Below are positions 8,590 to 16,282 of a stretch of 64,000 nucleotides of DNA, piece after piece (position 1 is the stretch's first letter; the number at the start of each line of letters is the position of its first letter). Both the position numbers and the translations under genes were made by a program. The notes beneath the pieces were generated by a model that had not been told where the DNA came from, made no database searches, and saw nothing but the letters and a program-made list of their open reading frames with translations. This stretch comes from Taishania sp964580465 (GTDB lineage: Bacteria > Bacteroidota > Bacteroidia > Flavobacteriales_D > Crocinitomicaceae), in contig CAZOKJ010000012.1 of assembly GCA_964580465.1 (NCBI GenBank), positions 7,566-71,565 on the forward strand, in the 5' to 3' direction.

Positions 8590-10011
8590 ATGAAGTTAAA
8601 TCAATTTAAAATAAGTTACTTTTTTGCACTTGCTCTTCTGTTAGGAAGTTGTGGAGTAGTAACTAAAAAATACAAAGAAGTAGAATTAACAGATGAACAA
8701 AAATCAGGTTTATACCGTGATTATTCATCGAGTGACACCACTTCAATTGCAGCTATTGCGTGGCAAGATTTCTTTCAAGATGCAGCATTGAAAGATTTAA
8801 TACAAAAAGGGTTATCGAACAATTATGACCTTAAAAATGCAATTTTACAAATAAGTAGTGCCAATAACACGCTTAAACAAAGTAAAATGGCCTTTGCTCC
8901 AAGTTTGGATTTTAACCCACAGGTTACTTTCAATCAAACATCAAAAAACGCGTTGAACTTTCCTTCAAATGTCAACATCAACTTGCAAACGACAACCGTA
9001 TCTCTTGGATTTTCTACGAATTGGGAAATTGAAGTTTGGGGGAAATTAACCGCTGCAAAAAGAAGTGCTCAAGCTGCTTGGATGAAATCTATAGCTTCTC
9101 AAAATGCAGTAAAAACAGCACTTGTTGCAACCATAGCAGATGCTTATTATACCTTAATGGCACTTGATAAACAATTAAGCATTACGGAAGAAACAATTTC
9201 TATTCGAGAAAAAACTGTTGAAGCAATGAAAGCTTTGATGGAATCTGGAAGCATTACAGGTGCAGACGTTGTACAGGCTGAATCTAATTTATATGCCGCT
9301 CAAGTGAGTGTACCTGAATTAAAACGATCTATACGAGAATTAGAAAATGCCTTGTGTGTTTTAACAGCGCAACCTTTGGGAGCAATTAGCAGAAATTCAT
9401 TTGATGAACAAGCAATGAACATTGATTTAAAAGCAGGAGTTCCAGCAAATTTACTTTCAAACAGACCTGATGTCATGGCAGCAGAATTATCATTCAGACA
9501 AGCATTTGAATTGACCAATGTAGCACGTGCTTCGTTTTATCCATCATTGCGCCTTTCAGCAGGAAATACTGGTATAAGTGCTTTGACAAATAGAACATTG
9601 TTTGACCCTGCAAGTTTCTTTTTAAATTTAGTTGGAGGATTGACACAACCAATTTTTCAACGTGGCGTATTGCGTACCAATTATAAAAACGCATTGATTC
9701 AACAAGAACAAGCAATGAACAATTTTGAAAAAACCTTGTTGACAGCGGGGCAAGAAGTAACTGATGCACTTTATGCACATCAAATCGCTAAAGAGAAACA
9801 AGAAATTAGAAGGAAGCAAATTGAAGCATTAGAAAAAGCGGTTGAATTTAGGTTAGCATTGTTAGAGTACAGCAGTAACACCAACTATACAGACGTATTA
9901 ACGTCCGAACAAGGATTAATTAATGCACAACTTTCTGGGGTAACAGATAAATTACAAGAATATAAAGCCATCATTTCATTATATAGAGCATTGGGTGGCG
10001 GTTGGAAATAG
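8590..10011 (+). CDS. RND outer-membrane channel lipoprotein (OprM/TolC family)
   Basis: A 473-residue outer-membrane factor completing the tripartite pump. The signal peptide ends in a lipobox LLGSC (Cys21), as in OprM-type (NodT) channels. Two OEP repeats are recognisable by coiled-coil stretches, and the duplicated signatures include LAEL-like ANLLSNRPDVMAAELSFRQ (about 280-298). It is the last gene of the operon. A strong rho-independent terminator starts 24 bp after the stop, cleanly separating it from the cytochrome oxidase cluster. Confidence 0.92.
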   Translation: MKLNQFKISYFFALALLLGSCGVVTKKYKEVELTDEQKSGLYRDYSSSDTTSIAAIAWQDFFQDAALKDLIQKGLSNNYDLKNAILQISSANNTLKQSKMAFAPSLDFNPQVTFNQTSKNALNFPSNVNINLQTTTVSLGFSTNWEIEVWGKLTAAKRSAQAAWMKSIASQNAVKTALVATIADAYYTLMALDKQLSITEETISIREKTVEAMKALMESGSITGADVVQAESNLYAAQVSVPELKRSIRELENALCVLTAQPLGAISRNSFDEQAMNIDLKAGVPANLLSNRPDVMAAELSFRQAFELTNVARASFYPSLRLSAGNTGISALTNRTLFDPASFFLNLVGGLTQPIFQRGVLRTNYKNALIQQEQAMNNFEKTLLTAGQEVTDALYAHQIAKEKQEIRRKQIEALEKAVEFRLALLEYSSNTNYTDVLTSEQGLINAQLSGVTDKLQEYKAIISLYRALGGGWK

Positions 10012-10034
10012 TTTTATTTTTCATCTATCAGGAG

Positions 10035-10074
10035 AGAAAGGAGGAATTATTAGTGTAGTTTCTCCTTTCTTTTT
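10035..10074 (+). terminator. Rho-independent terminator of RND operon 1
   Basis: Arms AGAAAGGAGGAA (10035-10046) and TTTCTCCTTTCT (10059-10070) pair over 12 positions (one G-T) around a 12-nt loop. The T-run continues to 10074. Confidence 0.8.
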
Positions 10075-10107
10075 AAAGCGGAAACAAAATAAACAACAAA
10101 AAAACAA

Positions 10108-10136
10108 TTTGTTTACCATTATTTTATGTAAATTTA
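10108..10136 (+). promoter_or_regulatory. Probable promoter of cytochrome oxidase operon
   Basis: A -33 TTTG (10108-10111) is followed after 17 bp by TAAATTTA (10129-10136), one base off TAnnTTTG. It lies just after the preceding terminator and 25 bp before the heme O synthase ATG. Confidence 0.35.
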
Positions 10137-10161
10137 CCGCCGAATTGAACAACCGGCAAAC

Positions 10162-11061
10162 ATGTTTGGCAAAAAATTAAAGCAATATCTTGTATTTACT
10201 AAATTTCGACTATCTTTTTCAGTCGTTCTTTCTGCATTAGCTGGATACCTTTTTAATGGCGGAACAGATTGGGTAGAAATGATACTTTTAGTAGCCGGAG
10301 GATCACTTGTTACAGGTGTATCAAACGGTTCAAATCAAATTTGGGAACGAAATTTGGACAAGATGATGAATCGTACCAAAAATCGACCTTTGCCAACAGG
10401 ACAAATGTCCGTTAGAGAAGCTTATATTGTAGTTGCTATTGGATTAATCTCAGGTACGGCAATGCTCTATGCGATCAACTGGCAATCAGCAGTATTAGGA
10501 TTAGTTGCTTATGTTTCTTATGTGTTTATGTACACTCCGTTGAAACGCAAGTCACCATGGGCTGTTTTTGTAGGAGCATTTCCTGGAGCTATTCCACCAA
10601 TGTTAGGTGCCATTGCAGCAAGCGGACAATTTTCACTAGTACCAGGCATATTATTTTTCATACAATTCATTTGGCAATTCCCCCATTTTTGGGCTATTGC
10701 ATGGGTTGTTTACGATGATTACAATAGTGGTGGCTTTTCATTATTACCATCGAAAACAGGAAAATCAAAATTGTCAGCCTTTATTATTTTATTGTACTCA
10801 CTATTTTTGATTCCTTTTAGTTTAATTCCTTGGATTTTAGAATTAACAGGAACTATTTCCATGCTATTAGCAGTAGTTTTAGGAGGATGGTTTTATTTAA
10901 TCGCCTATAAATTATACCAAACTTGTGACACGAAAGATGCTAAAAAATTGATGTTTGCATCATTCTTCTACTTACCTATTATGCAATTTGCCTACGTTCT
11001 TGATCGAACACCACATTTCAAAGAAAACGTAAATGATTTTATCCATTTTGTGATTAAATAA
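10162..11061 (+). CDS. ctaB/cyoE: Protoheme IX farnesyltransferase (heme O synthase)
   Basis: A 299-residue UbiA-superfamily prenyltransferase that adds a farnesyl group to heme B, giving heme O, the precursor of heme A for cytochrome oxidase. The prenyl-diphosphate/Mg-binding motif NQIWERNLDKMMNRTKNRPL (58-77) is textbook for CtaB/CyoE. About nine membrane segments follow. It is first in a seven-gene run of oxidase subunits and assembly factors, 8 bp ahead of the first subunit III gene. Oxidase subunits I and II are not in this window, so they must be encoded elsewhere. Confidence 0.95.
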   Translation: MFGKKLKQYLVFTKFRLSFSVVLSALAGYLFNGGTDWVEMILLVAGGSLVTGVSNGSNQIWERNLDKMMNRTKNRPLPTGQMSVREAYIVVAIGLISGTAMLYAINWQSAVLGLVAYVSYVFMYTPLKRKSPWAVFVGAFPGAIPPMLGAIAASGQFSLVPGILFFIQFIWQFPHFWAIAWVVYDDYNSGGFSLLPSKTGKSKLSAFIILLYSLFLIPFSLIPWILELTGTISMLLAVVLGGWFYLIAYKLYQTCDTKDAKKLMFASFFYLPIMQFAYVLDRTPHFKENVNDFIHFVIK

Positions 11062-11069
11062 TAGAATAA

Positions 11070-12131
11070 ATGAAACAAGAATTTGAAAGAGAGTTAAGTC
11101 CAGAAGTACGTGAAAAACTAAAGAAAAATTTAGTTTACACTACTATTATAAGTATCATCATGGTGTTTGGTGGATTAATTTCTGCATACATCGTGTCCAT
11201 GGGTGGAACATTTTGGTTAAAAACACCGCTACCATCAGCTTTTTACATTTCTACGGCATTAATTTTAACGAGCAGTATTACATTTATAATGAGTGTAAAA
11301 GCTGCTAAAAATAAAAATCAGCAACTTTTAAACATTTTAATTACCACAACATTTATCTTAGGTTTAGGGTTTGTTTATTTTCAGTTTAAAGGATATAAAT
11401 CATTAGTTGACAAAGGAGTCTATTTTTCTGCTAACAGAATTTTAGTGAGCGATGGAAGATATGGCGATTATTACACATTAAAATACCAAGGCAAACATTT
11501 AGTAGTAGAAGGCAACGATTATTTTATTGACGGCAAAAAAGTGGATGATCAAACCAAAGCTGCTATTCAAGCCATAGGAAAACAATTTGAAAAAGCGGAT
11601 AGCAAAGGAGGTTTGAACAACATCAAAGGATACGGAAGTGATTTTGTAGTAATGTACCAAAACGAACCTTTAGCATACATCAACAATGAATTAATGATGC
11701 CAGACGGAAGCGATATTATTAACCAAGATTTATATCGTTTAAGAACTTGGGCAGAACATTTAAGAGATGGCCGAGGCGATTTCTTCGTAAAAGGAGTATT
11801 TGGAAAAGATTTTAAAGTATTTTATAAGAGTAAAGAACTATCTTATAAAGATAGAACACTATATTTAGGCGACAAAAAACTGTCTCCTTACCTGTTAAAT
11901 AAGGCAATGGACTCAGCTGACACAGCCTCTTCTTACCTTTATTTAATCACATTTTTACACTTGGCACATATTATTGCAACTTTGTTATTTATGATTAGAA
12001 CGCTAACTTATTCATATACAGGTAAATATGTGTCAGACAGTGAAATTGGTTTAAGAGCCACAGGAATTTTTTGGCACTTTTTAGGCATTTTATGGGTCTT
12101 TTTATTGTTATTTTTACTTTTTATTCATTAA
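11070..12131 (+). CDS. Heme-copper oxidase subunit III with a large internal insertion
   Basis: A 353-residue membrane protein. Segments at about 22-43, 57-76, 87-105, 290-310 and 333-352, with FLHLAHI (295-301) and IFWHFLGILWVF (333-344), identify a five-helix subunit III. Flavobacterial homologues I recall have about 195 residues. Here roughly 160 residues (122-284) are inserted between the third and fourth helices, on the predicted periplasmic side. The insert holds three similar units beginning near residues 134, 191 and 247, each with Y at +5, L at +10 and a hydrophobic patch before D-G/D-K. Repeat boundaries were placed by eye. It is followed 22 bp later by a second subunit III. Confidence 0.8.
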   Translation: MKQEFERELSPEVREKLKKNLVYTTIISIIMVFGGLISAYIVSMGGTFWLKTPLPSAFYISTALILTSSITFIMSVKAAKNKNQQLLNILITTTFILGLGFVYFQFKGYKSLVDKGVYFSANRILVSDGRYGDYYTLKYQGKHLVVEGNDYFIDGKKVDDQTKAAIQAIGKQFEKADSKGGLNNIKGYGSDFVVMYQNEPLAYINNELMMPDGSDIINQDLYRLRTWAEHLRDGRGDFFVKGVFGKDFKVFYKSKELSYKDRTLYLGDKKLSPYLLNKAMDSADTASSYLYLITFLHLAHIIATLLFMIRTLTYSYTGKYVSDSEIGLRATGIFWHFLGILWVFLLLFLLFIH

Positions 12132-12153
12132 ACTTGCAAAAAAATAAATTATA

Positions 12154-13194
12154 ATGGCAAATTACGCTTTTGAACAACAAGATGATTTCGCTAAAACCTG
12201 GGGAGGAAAAGAGTCTCCTTTCAAGGTTAGCTATGGAAAAATGATGATGTGGTTTTTCCTTGTGTCCGATGCTTTGACTTTCGGAGGATTTTTAGTTGCC
12301 TATGGCTTTTCTAGACATACTTATACTGGAGAGTGGCCAATTGGTGAAGAAACATTCCACGCACTACCATTCTTAACTGGAAACTATCCGTTAATGTATG
12401 TTGCTTTCATGACTTTCTTATTGATTATTTCTTCTGTAACAATGGTGTTGGCAGTAGAAGCTGGTCATAGAATGGACAGAAAGAATGTTACTAAATGGAT
12501 GGCATTGACAATTGCTGGTGGTTTAATTTTCGTAGGGTCTCAAGCATGGGAATGGTCTCACTTTATTCACGGTTCAGACTTTGGTAAAGTAGAATTGGCT
12601 GATGGATCTAAAGCAGTAGTACACGCTGAGAAATTTGGTGAATTGCAAAATTTCACAGTTCAAACTGCTGGATACCACTACAAAGCTGGTCAAGTGATTA
12701 CAGAAAAGGACATGGACTTGAAACATGAGTACTTGCATGCAATTGAAGCTGGACACGTAAAAGAAGGGATGATTACTTTGAAAGACGGATCTGTGGCTAA
12801 AATTGCTAAAAGTGAAGATGTTAACATGACATTAGTTGTTAAAGAAGCAGGTAAAAAATATGCTTTACGCGACAGAATTGAAGGCGCTGAAGCAACTGCT
12901 GCTTATTACGAAGCTGTAAACTCAGGAGAAAAACAAAGAATCGTTTTCGGAGCAAATATGACACGCAACGAATATGGTCCTAAGCAATATGCTAACTACT
13001 TCTTCTTTATTACTGGTTTCCACGGATTCCACGTTTCTATCGGTATTATCATCAATATCGTTGTGTTCATCAATGTATTGAAAGGTACTTATGAAAAAAG
13101 AGGTCACTACGAAATGGTTGAAAAATCAGGTTTGTACTGGCACTTTGTTGACTTGGTATGGGTGTTTGTATTTACATTCTTCTACCTTGTATAA
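12154..13194 (+). CDS. ctaE: Cytochrome c oxidase subunit III (second paralogue)
   Basis: A 346-residue subunit III of the terminal oxidase. Helices lie at about 28-50, 80-101, 115-132, 276-300 and 323-345. GYGF-like SDALTFGGFLVAYGFSR (38-54), FITGFHGFHVSIG and LYWHFVDLVWVFVF mark the family. A hydrophilic stretch of about 130 residues (140-272) separates helices 3 and 4; insertions here are, to my knowledge, common in this paralogue in Flavobacteriia. It holds two similar LADGSKAVV and LKDGSVAKI strands. Subunit III stabilises the catalytic subunit I and the proton channels. It is 27 bp ahead of the subunit IV gene. Confidence 0.9.
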   Translation: MANYAFEQQDDFAKTWGGKESPFKVSYGKMMMWFFLVSDALTFGGFLVAYGFSRHTYTGEWPIGEETFHALPFLTGNYPLMYVAFMTFLLIISSVTMVLAVEAGHRMDRKNVTKWMALTIAGGLIFVGSQAWEWSHFIHGSDFGKVELADGSKAVVHAEKFGELQNFTVQTAGYHYKAGQVITEKDMDLKHEYLHAIEAGHVKEGMITLKDGSVAKIAKSEDVNMTLVVKEAGKKYALRDRIEGAEATAAYYEAVNSGEKQRIVFGANMTRNEYGPKQYANYFFFITGFHGFHVSIGIIINIVVFINVLKGTYEKRGHYEMVEKSGLYWHFVDLVWVFVFTFFYLV

Positions 13195-13221
13195 TTACTA
13201 AAACTTTTAAAATTTTGAATT

Positions 13222-13599
13222 ATGGAAAGAGATGACATCATAGAATATTCATTGCATAATCACCATTCTGAAGAAGAAGGAAAAAAGATTCGTAAAAAAA
13301 TCTTCATGGTTACTGCAATTTTATCAATCATTACAATTGTTGAAGTAGGTATCGGTATTTTCTTCAGCAGATCTTTTGTTACAGGTCTTGCTTGGGAATC
13401 AATCAAATGGTTTTATGTACTTTTAACTATCGTAAAAGCTGCATACATCGTAATGACGTTCATGCACTTAGGCGATGAAAACAAGAATTTAAAATACTTA
13501 ATTCTAATTCCTTATTCTATTTTGATAGGACAATTAATCATCATAGGATTATTAGAAGGAACTGCTGTTGGTCAATCTTTCTTGAATTACGGAGTATAA
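13222..13599 (+). CDS. Cytochrome c oxidase subunit IV family protein
   Basis: A 125-residue protein with a charged, His-rich N-terminus (HNHHSEEEGKK) and three membrane helices (about 28-48, 60-80 and 90-110). It contains VKAAYIVMTFMHLGDE, characteristic of the prokaryotic subunit IV/CyoD-like family. It is a small accessory subunit of the terminal oxidase. Order and spacing (27 bp after subunit III, 10 bp before the SCO-like gene) fit the flavobacterial oxidase operon. Confidence 0.88.
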   Translation: MERDDIIEYSLHNHHSEEEGKKIRKKIFMVTAILSIITIVEVGIGIFFSRSFVTGLAWESIKWFYVLLTIVKAAYIVMTFMHLGDENKNLKYLILIPYSILIGQLIIIGLLEGTAVGQSFLNYGV

Positions 13600-13609
13600 G
13601 AAACTGGCC

Positions 13610-14287
13610 ATGAGCGAACAAAAAACTGCCGGAAAAGCAAGAGGAATATATATTATCTTCCTTTTGTTTCTTCCGGCTATTTTATTAATAGTTATCTCGA
13701 GAGGTTGTAACATGAAGTTTAAAACCCTCGACGATTTTGGAGCTATCAATAACTATTCTTTTGAAGGTTATGATGGCAAACAGTATTCTCAAAATGATTT
13801 TAAAGATAAAGTAGTAATCTTTATCAACATGCAAGAAGACTGTTTAGACAGCTGTAGCATTAGCTTGTTTACTTTTGAAAAAATTATTTACCAACACATT
13901 CGTCCAAAAAAATCATTGAAAGATTACAAAATCGTTGCGTTTGTAAATAACTACGACGGGACTCCCGTTGAAAGTCTGCAAAAAGCACATGATTTGTTAA
14001 GCGACAAAATTCATCATTATGATCCATCTATTTGGATTTTAGCTAAAGGTGATGCGAAACAAGTGTACGACATCCAACACAATGGTCAAAATCTCTTACA
14101 AACAGGTGATGAATACTTTGGAGGAAATGCTTTCCAAGAATTAATGCTTTTAGTGGACAAAAACAATCGCTTGCGCATGGTACTTAGAGGCCATCAAGAA
14201 GGAATGTTTAGACGAATGAAAGAATGTATTGCTTTGTTGCAAAAAGAATACAATGTACAAAGTCATGAAAAAGATGAAGAACATTAA
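13610..14287 (+). CDS. SCO-like thioredoxin-fold protein lacking the copper-binding histidine
   Basis: A 225-residue protein anchored by one N-terminal helix (about 12-30), with a thioredoxin-like domain in the periplasm. It keeps a CX3C motif (Cys78-LDS-Cys82) like SCO1/SenC copper chaperones. The region aligned with the conserved SCO histidine reads GGNAFQELMLLVDKN (171-185) and has no His, whereas the neighbour has GHTPYFALVD. It may therefore be a thiol-disulfide partner of the true SCO rather than a copper carrier; this is inference. Its 3' end overlaps the next gene by 23 bp. Confidence 0.75.
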   Translation: MSEQKTAGKARGIYIIFLLFLPAILLIVISRGCNMKFKTLDDFGAINNYSFEGYDGKQYSQNDFKDKVVIFINMQEDCLDSCSISLFTFEKIIYQHIRPKKSLKDYKIVAFVNNYDGTPVESLQKAHDLLSDKIHHYDPSIWILAKGDAKQVYDIQHNGQNLLQTGDEYFGGNAFQELMLLVDKNNRLRMVLRGHQEGMFRRMKECIALLQKEYNVQSHEKDEEH

Positions 14288-14942
14288 AAAAGTAATTTTG
14301 ACAAGTTTTTTACTTGCCTTTATTTTTGCCTGCTCAACACAACAAGCCCCTTCTGAAAAAAAACTACCCATCGTAGGTGAATACGACGTAGTTTACAAAA
14401 CCATCAACGGGAAAGAAGTAGCTGATACTATTTGGCATGTGGTGCCTTCTTTTAAATACTTAAACCAAGATTCTAATTGGATTAACTCCACAGACATCAA
14501 AGATAAAATTTGGGTAGCAGACTTCTTTTTCACCTCTTGCCCTTCCATTTGTCCACCAATGACCTCTAACATGAAGTTATTAAGTGAAAATTTGGAAGAT
14601 TTATCGAAAGAATTGCAGTTTTTAAGTTTTTCTATTGACCCAAAAACAGATACTCCAAATCGTTTGAGAAGCTACATTATAGAGCGCGAATTAACAGCGA
14701 AAAACTGGTATTTCTTTACTGGAGATGAAGAAGCCACGCATTTGCTTGCCAAAGAATTCTTCAACGGTGCTGAACGTGATGAAGACGCAGCTGGAGGTTT
14801 TGGTCACACGCCTTACTTTGCTTTAGTTGACACAAAAGGTCACGTTAGGGGAATTTACGATGGTACCGACCCTATTGCAGTCAAACAATTAGAAGAAGAT
14901 ATAAGATTATTAATAAGAACAGAATATCATGCCAAAAACTAA
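14265..14942 (+). CDS. SCO1/SenC-family copper chaperone lipoprotein
   Basis: A protein of about 225 residues that delivers copper to the CuA site of cytochrome oxidase subunit II. From the ATG at 14265 (an alternative is 14274) the signal peptide ends in FIFAC, a lipobox. The CX3C motif is FTSCPSICPPM, the copper His is in FGHTPYFALVD, and DPKTDTP is also typical. The open frame extends to 14229, but those extra residues would precede a normal signal peptide and look spurious. It overlaps the preceding SCO-like gene by 23 bp and the DUF420 gene by 14 bp, indicating translational coupling. Confidence 0.9.
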   Translation: MKKMKNIKKVILTSFLLAFIFACSTQQAPSEKKLPIVGEYDVVYKTINGKEVADTIWHVVPSFKYLNQDSNWINSTDIKDKIWVADFFFTSCPSICPPMTSNMKLLSENLEDLSKELQFLSFSIDPKTDTPNRLRSYIIERELTAKNWYFFTGDEEATHLLAKEFFNGAERDEDAAGGFGHTPYFALVDTKGHVRGIYDGTDPIAVKQLEEDIRLLIRTEYHAKN

Positions 14943-15513
14943 AAAATCTAAGCAAGCAAGAAAATTAATCATTGGGGCATCCATCGCGATTCCTTTTCTG
15001 GTTGCTATGCTTTTTGGAGTAAATCTTCCTAAAATGGGTTATGATGTAAAGCCGCTTTATACCCTCCCTCCTATTTATGCAACCATCAATGGAATCACAG
15101 CGATTTTACTTATTCTGGCATTAATAGCGATAAAAAAAAGAAACAAAAACCTGCATCATCGCATTATTCAAACATGTATGGGATTGTCCATCCTATTTTT
15201 AGGAATGTATGTTGCCTATCACATAACTTCTGTTTCCACTGTTTATGGAGACACCAATGGTGACGGTTTGCGCGATGAAGTGGAACGATTAGCAGTTGCA
15301 TCGTCTTTAGCTTGGTATCAATTCATATTATTGACACATATCTTGCTGAGCATAGTGATTGTACCCATCGTGTTATTTACCTATTTATTTGCTTGGGAAG
15401 GAAATTATGTTCGACACAAAAAATGGGCTAGAATAGCATGGCCTATTTGGTTCTACGTTGCAACAACGGGTGTAATTGTTTACTTAATGATTTCACCCTA
15501 TTTTCCAAATTAA
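14929..15513 (+). CDS. DUF420 membrane protein (cytochrome oxidase assembly, CtaM-like)
   Basis: A 194-residue protein with four to five membrane helices and conserved histidines (LHHRIIQ, AYHITS, LTHILLS, RHKKWAR), as in the DUF420 family. A DUF420 member, CtaM, is needed for aa3/heme A oxidase function in Gram-positive bacteria. The ATG overlaps the SCO gene end by 14 bp, and this is the last gene of the oxidase operon. Its stop codon overlaps the stop of the convergent response-regulator gene by 4 bp, so no terminator is possible between them. Confidence 0.85.
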   Translation: MPKTKKSKQARKLIIGASIAIPFLVAMLFGVNLPKMGYDVKPLYTLPPIYATINGITAILLILALIAIKKRNKNLHHRIIQTCMGLSILFLGMYVAYHITSVSTVYGDTNGDGLRDEVERLAVASSLAWYQFILLTHILLSIVIVPIVLFTYLFAWEGNYVRHKKWARIAWPIWFYVATTGVIVYLMISPYFPN

Positions 15514-16199
15514 CCTTCATTCGTAAATTTATATCCCACTCCTCTAATGGAATGAAAATAACGAGGTTCTTTTGGGTTCTCTTCAAATAATTTTCTAAAG
15601 CTTAAGATAAAATTGTCAATGGTGCGAGAAGTTGGAAACTGATCACTGCCCCAAACAGTGTCTAAAATCTCATCGCGAGAAACAACTTCTCCTTCTTTTT
15701 CAATAAATAATTGAATCAAAGCCACTTCTTTTTTCGATAATTCTGCTAACACCTTTCCTGTTGAATCTACAACTAAAAAGGTTTTAAAATCGACTTTCTT
15801 ATCGCCAATCATAGCCGTTTGCGATTTAACAACTTTACGGTTAATCAAAATCATTACGCGAAGTAGCAATTCTTCTAAATCAAATGGCTTGCTTAAGTAA
15901 TCCGTTCCACCACTTTTCAATCCTTCGACTTTGTCAGTGCTCGTACCTTTAGCTGAGAGGAAAAGTACAGGAACAAGCGAAATCTCACGCAATTCTTTGC
16001 AAATATCAATGCCATTTACTTCAGGCAACATCACATCTAAAATGACCAAATCAGCTTGTGCTAATTGTGCTAATTCGTTCACAGCTTTGCGACCATTGTC
16101 AAAATGAACAACCTCGTAACCTTCCATTTCAAGGTTCATGATTAACGGTTCAGCTATGGCGTGCTCATCCTCTACTAATATAATTTTTCCTAAACTCAT
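15510..16199 (-). CDS. OmpR/PhoB-family response regulator (orphan)
   Basis: A 229-residue two-component regulator. The receiver domain (1-120) has the acidic pair Glu10-Asp11, phospho-acceptor Asp55 in LVILDVMLPE, Thr/Ser at LSAKG and Lys in YLSKPF. The C-terminal winged helix (about 130-229) includes LSKKEVALIQLF and the RTIDNFILSFRKLF recognition region, ending HSIRGVGYKF. No histidine kinase gene is adjacent, so the partner must be elsewhere. It is transcribed towards the oxidase operon and divergently from the secreted protease gene, 83 bp away, which is a candidate target only by position. Confidence 0.92.
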   Translation of the reverse strand: MSLGKIILVEDEHAIAEPLIMNLEMEGYEVVHFDNGRKAVNELAQLAQADLVILDVMLPEVNGIDICKELREISLVPVLFLSAKGTSTDKVEGLKSGGTDYLSKPFDLEELLLRVMILINRKVVKSQTAMIGDKKVDFKTFLVVDSTGKVLAELSKKEVALIQLFIEKEGEVVSRDEILDTVWGSDQFPTSRTIDNFILSFRKLFEENPKEPRYFHSIRGVGYKFTNEG

Positions 16200-16259
16200 T
16201 CCTTAGATTTAATTAGATAAAAGTACAAAAAAAATAGTTATCGTGTTAATAGAAATTTG

Positions 16260-16267
16260 TACATTTG
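16260..16267 (+). promoter_or_regulatory. -7 promoter element for secreted protease
   Basis: TACATTTG (TAnnTTTG) lies 15 bp before the ATG at 16283, in the divergent gap with the response-regulator gene. Confidence 0.45.
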
Positions 16268-16282
16268 AAAAAAACATGAACC

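Noticed and set aside
9995..10180. 61-codon open frame between the OprM-type gene and heme O synthase
   Set aside because: It runs through the terminator hairpin at 10035-10074 and the promoter, overlaps both neighbours, and encodes low-complexity Lys/Gln sequence.
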